Shown piece by piece: positions 14,034-14,550 of a DNA stretch of 14,550 bases. Within the stretch, counting starts at the first letter, position 1. The number at the start of each line of letters is the position of its first letter. Origin of the DNA: Bacteroidales bacterium (lineage in GTDB: Bacteria > Bacteroidota > Bacteroidia > Bacteroidales > Marinilabiliaceae); assembly GCA_004552385.1 (NCBI GenBank), contig SFOL01000039.1:1-14550 (forward strand), written 5' to 3'. The notes under the pieces are model-generated. The model was not told the DNA's origin and ran no database searches. It saw only the letters and a program-made list of their open reading frames with translations. The translations under genes were made by a program, and so were the position numbers.

Positions 14034-14550
14034 TTATGCGGCTTTGTGGTACAGGCTCTTGGTTTTCCACTTGCCGCTTTTCCAGCGCAGCTGCATGAGC
14101 AGACCGCGCAGGCATTCGTCAGCGGCAAAAGCAATCCAGATGCCAGGAAGTCCGAGCCCCATCGGAACTGCCAGGATAAACGCACCGAGTGTGGCGACAA
14201 GCCACATCGAAAATACCGCGACCACCGATGGAAAGACGGTGTCGCCGGCTCCGCGCAGACCATTGATAACTACGATATTAAAAGTTCGTCCCAGCTCTAC
14301 AAACAGATCGATAAAGAACAGAGATGCACCAATCTGTACGATCACCGGATCGGTGGTGAATACCATCATCAGATACTGGCGCACAAACAGTGCTCCGATG
14401 CTGATGGACATGGCAATCAGCAGGGAAACTTTGAGCGAATGCATACAGACGTGGTCGGCAGAGTCGGTGTCCCCGTTGCCGATGTGATAGCCGACCAGAA
14501 TCTGTGCTGCCTGTGCAATCGAGTTGGAAAAGACATAAAAGAAGATGACG
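14034..14550 (-). CDS. MATE family multidrug/toxin exporter, C-terminal fragment
   Basis: The frame stays open to the right window edge, so only about the last 172 codons are seen. The part before the Met at 14444 reads AQAAQILVGYHIGNGD, a MATE-type helix, so that Met is not the start. The segment NGLRGAGDTVFP matches the conserved GxLRGxGDTxxP of the second MATE half, followed by hydrophobic helices (VVAVFSMWLVATLGAFIL and others) and a basic tail ending HKAA. MATE proteins are inner-membrane exporters driven by Na+ or H+ gradients. Codon choice differs from the neighbours: Leu is mostly CTG and Arg mostly CGC, against frequent CTC and AGG in guaB and the kinase. A strong terminator after the stop is not seen. 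Confidence 0.9.
   Translation of the reverse strand, partial: VIFFYVFSNSIAQAAQILVGYHIGNGDTDSADHVCMHSLKVSLLIAMSISIGALFVRQYLMMVFTTDPVIVQIGASLFFIDLFVELGRTFNIVVINGLRGAGDTVFPSVVAVFSMWLVATLGAFILAVPMGLGLPGIWIAFAADECLRGLLMQLRWKSGKWKTKSLYHKAA

Noticed and set aside
1..14550. CRISPR arrays, tRNA or rRNA genes, insertion sequences, phage genes
   Set aside because: No regularly spaced direct repeats, cloverleaf sequences, transposase motifs or phage proteins were found on reading both strands.

Overview
The window looks like a piece of a Bacteroidales chromosome. It carries a SusC/RagA TonB-dependent porin next to a SusD/RagB lipoprotein, a DUF2490 outer-membrane barrel, a LytS-type histidine kinase and several promoters with the Bacteroidetes -7 element TAnnTTTG. 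The coding DNA is fairly GC-rich (many GCC, CTC and GGC codons), while the gaps between genes are AT-rich. The family within the order cannot be fixed from this sequence. All ten genes lie on the minus strand, so transcription runs from right to left.

Right to left: (a) 14034-14550 is the C-terminal part of a MATE-family exporter cut by the window edge, with codon choice unlike the rest. (b) 13838-8988 holds a SusC/SusD pair behind a -7 element and a leader of about 125 nt that can fold; a GC-rich hairpin follows susD. (c) 8864-7845 encodes a lipoprotein ApbE (FAD:protein FMN transferase), with its own weak promoter. (d) 7762-6281 is guaB (IMP dehydrogenase), with its own promoter and a strong intrinsic terminator. 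(e) 6137-5986 is a short transcription unit with a -7 element, two hairpins and a textbook terminator. It is either a small RNA of about 140 nt or an attenuating leader of the next gene. (f) 5953-4622 is a LytS-type histidine kinase with an unusual Pro/Gly-rich extracytoplasmic insert and no response regulator beside it.

(g) 4512-370 is a compact four-gene operon behind its own -7 element and palindrome, closed by an intrinsic terminator at 235-276. It encodes a VTC/TTM-fold polyphosphate polymerase-like enzyme, a DUF4956 inner-membrane protein, a DUF2490 outer-membrane barrel and an acidic surface lipoprotein with a beta-helical Cthe_2159-like carbohydrate-binding region and a Gly/Gln tail. 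Read together, the four products span cytoplasm, inner membrane, outer membrane and cell surface. I consider this the best candidate for a little-described system: a polyphosphate-linked or polyanion-linked cell-surface assembly. That function is inferred, not shown.

(h) 1-234 has no gene I can recognise. It holds a strong hairpin-plus-T-tract that reads as a terminator for plus-strand transcription arriving from beyond the left edge. No CRISPR array, tRNA, rRNA, insertion sequence or phage gene was seen.
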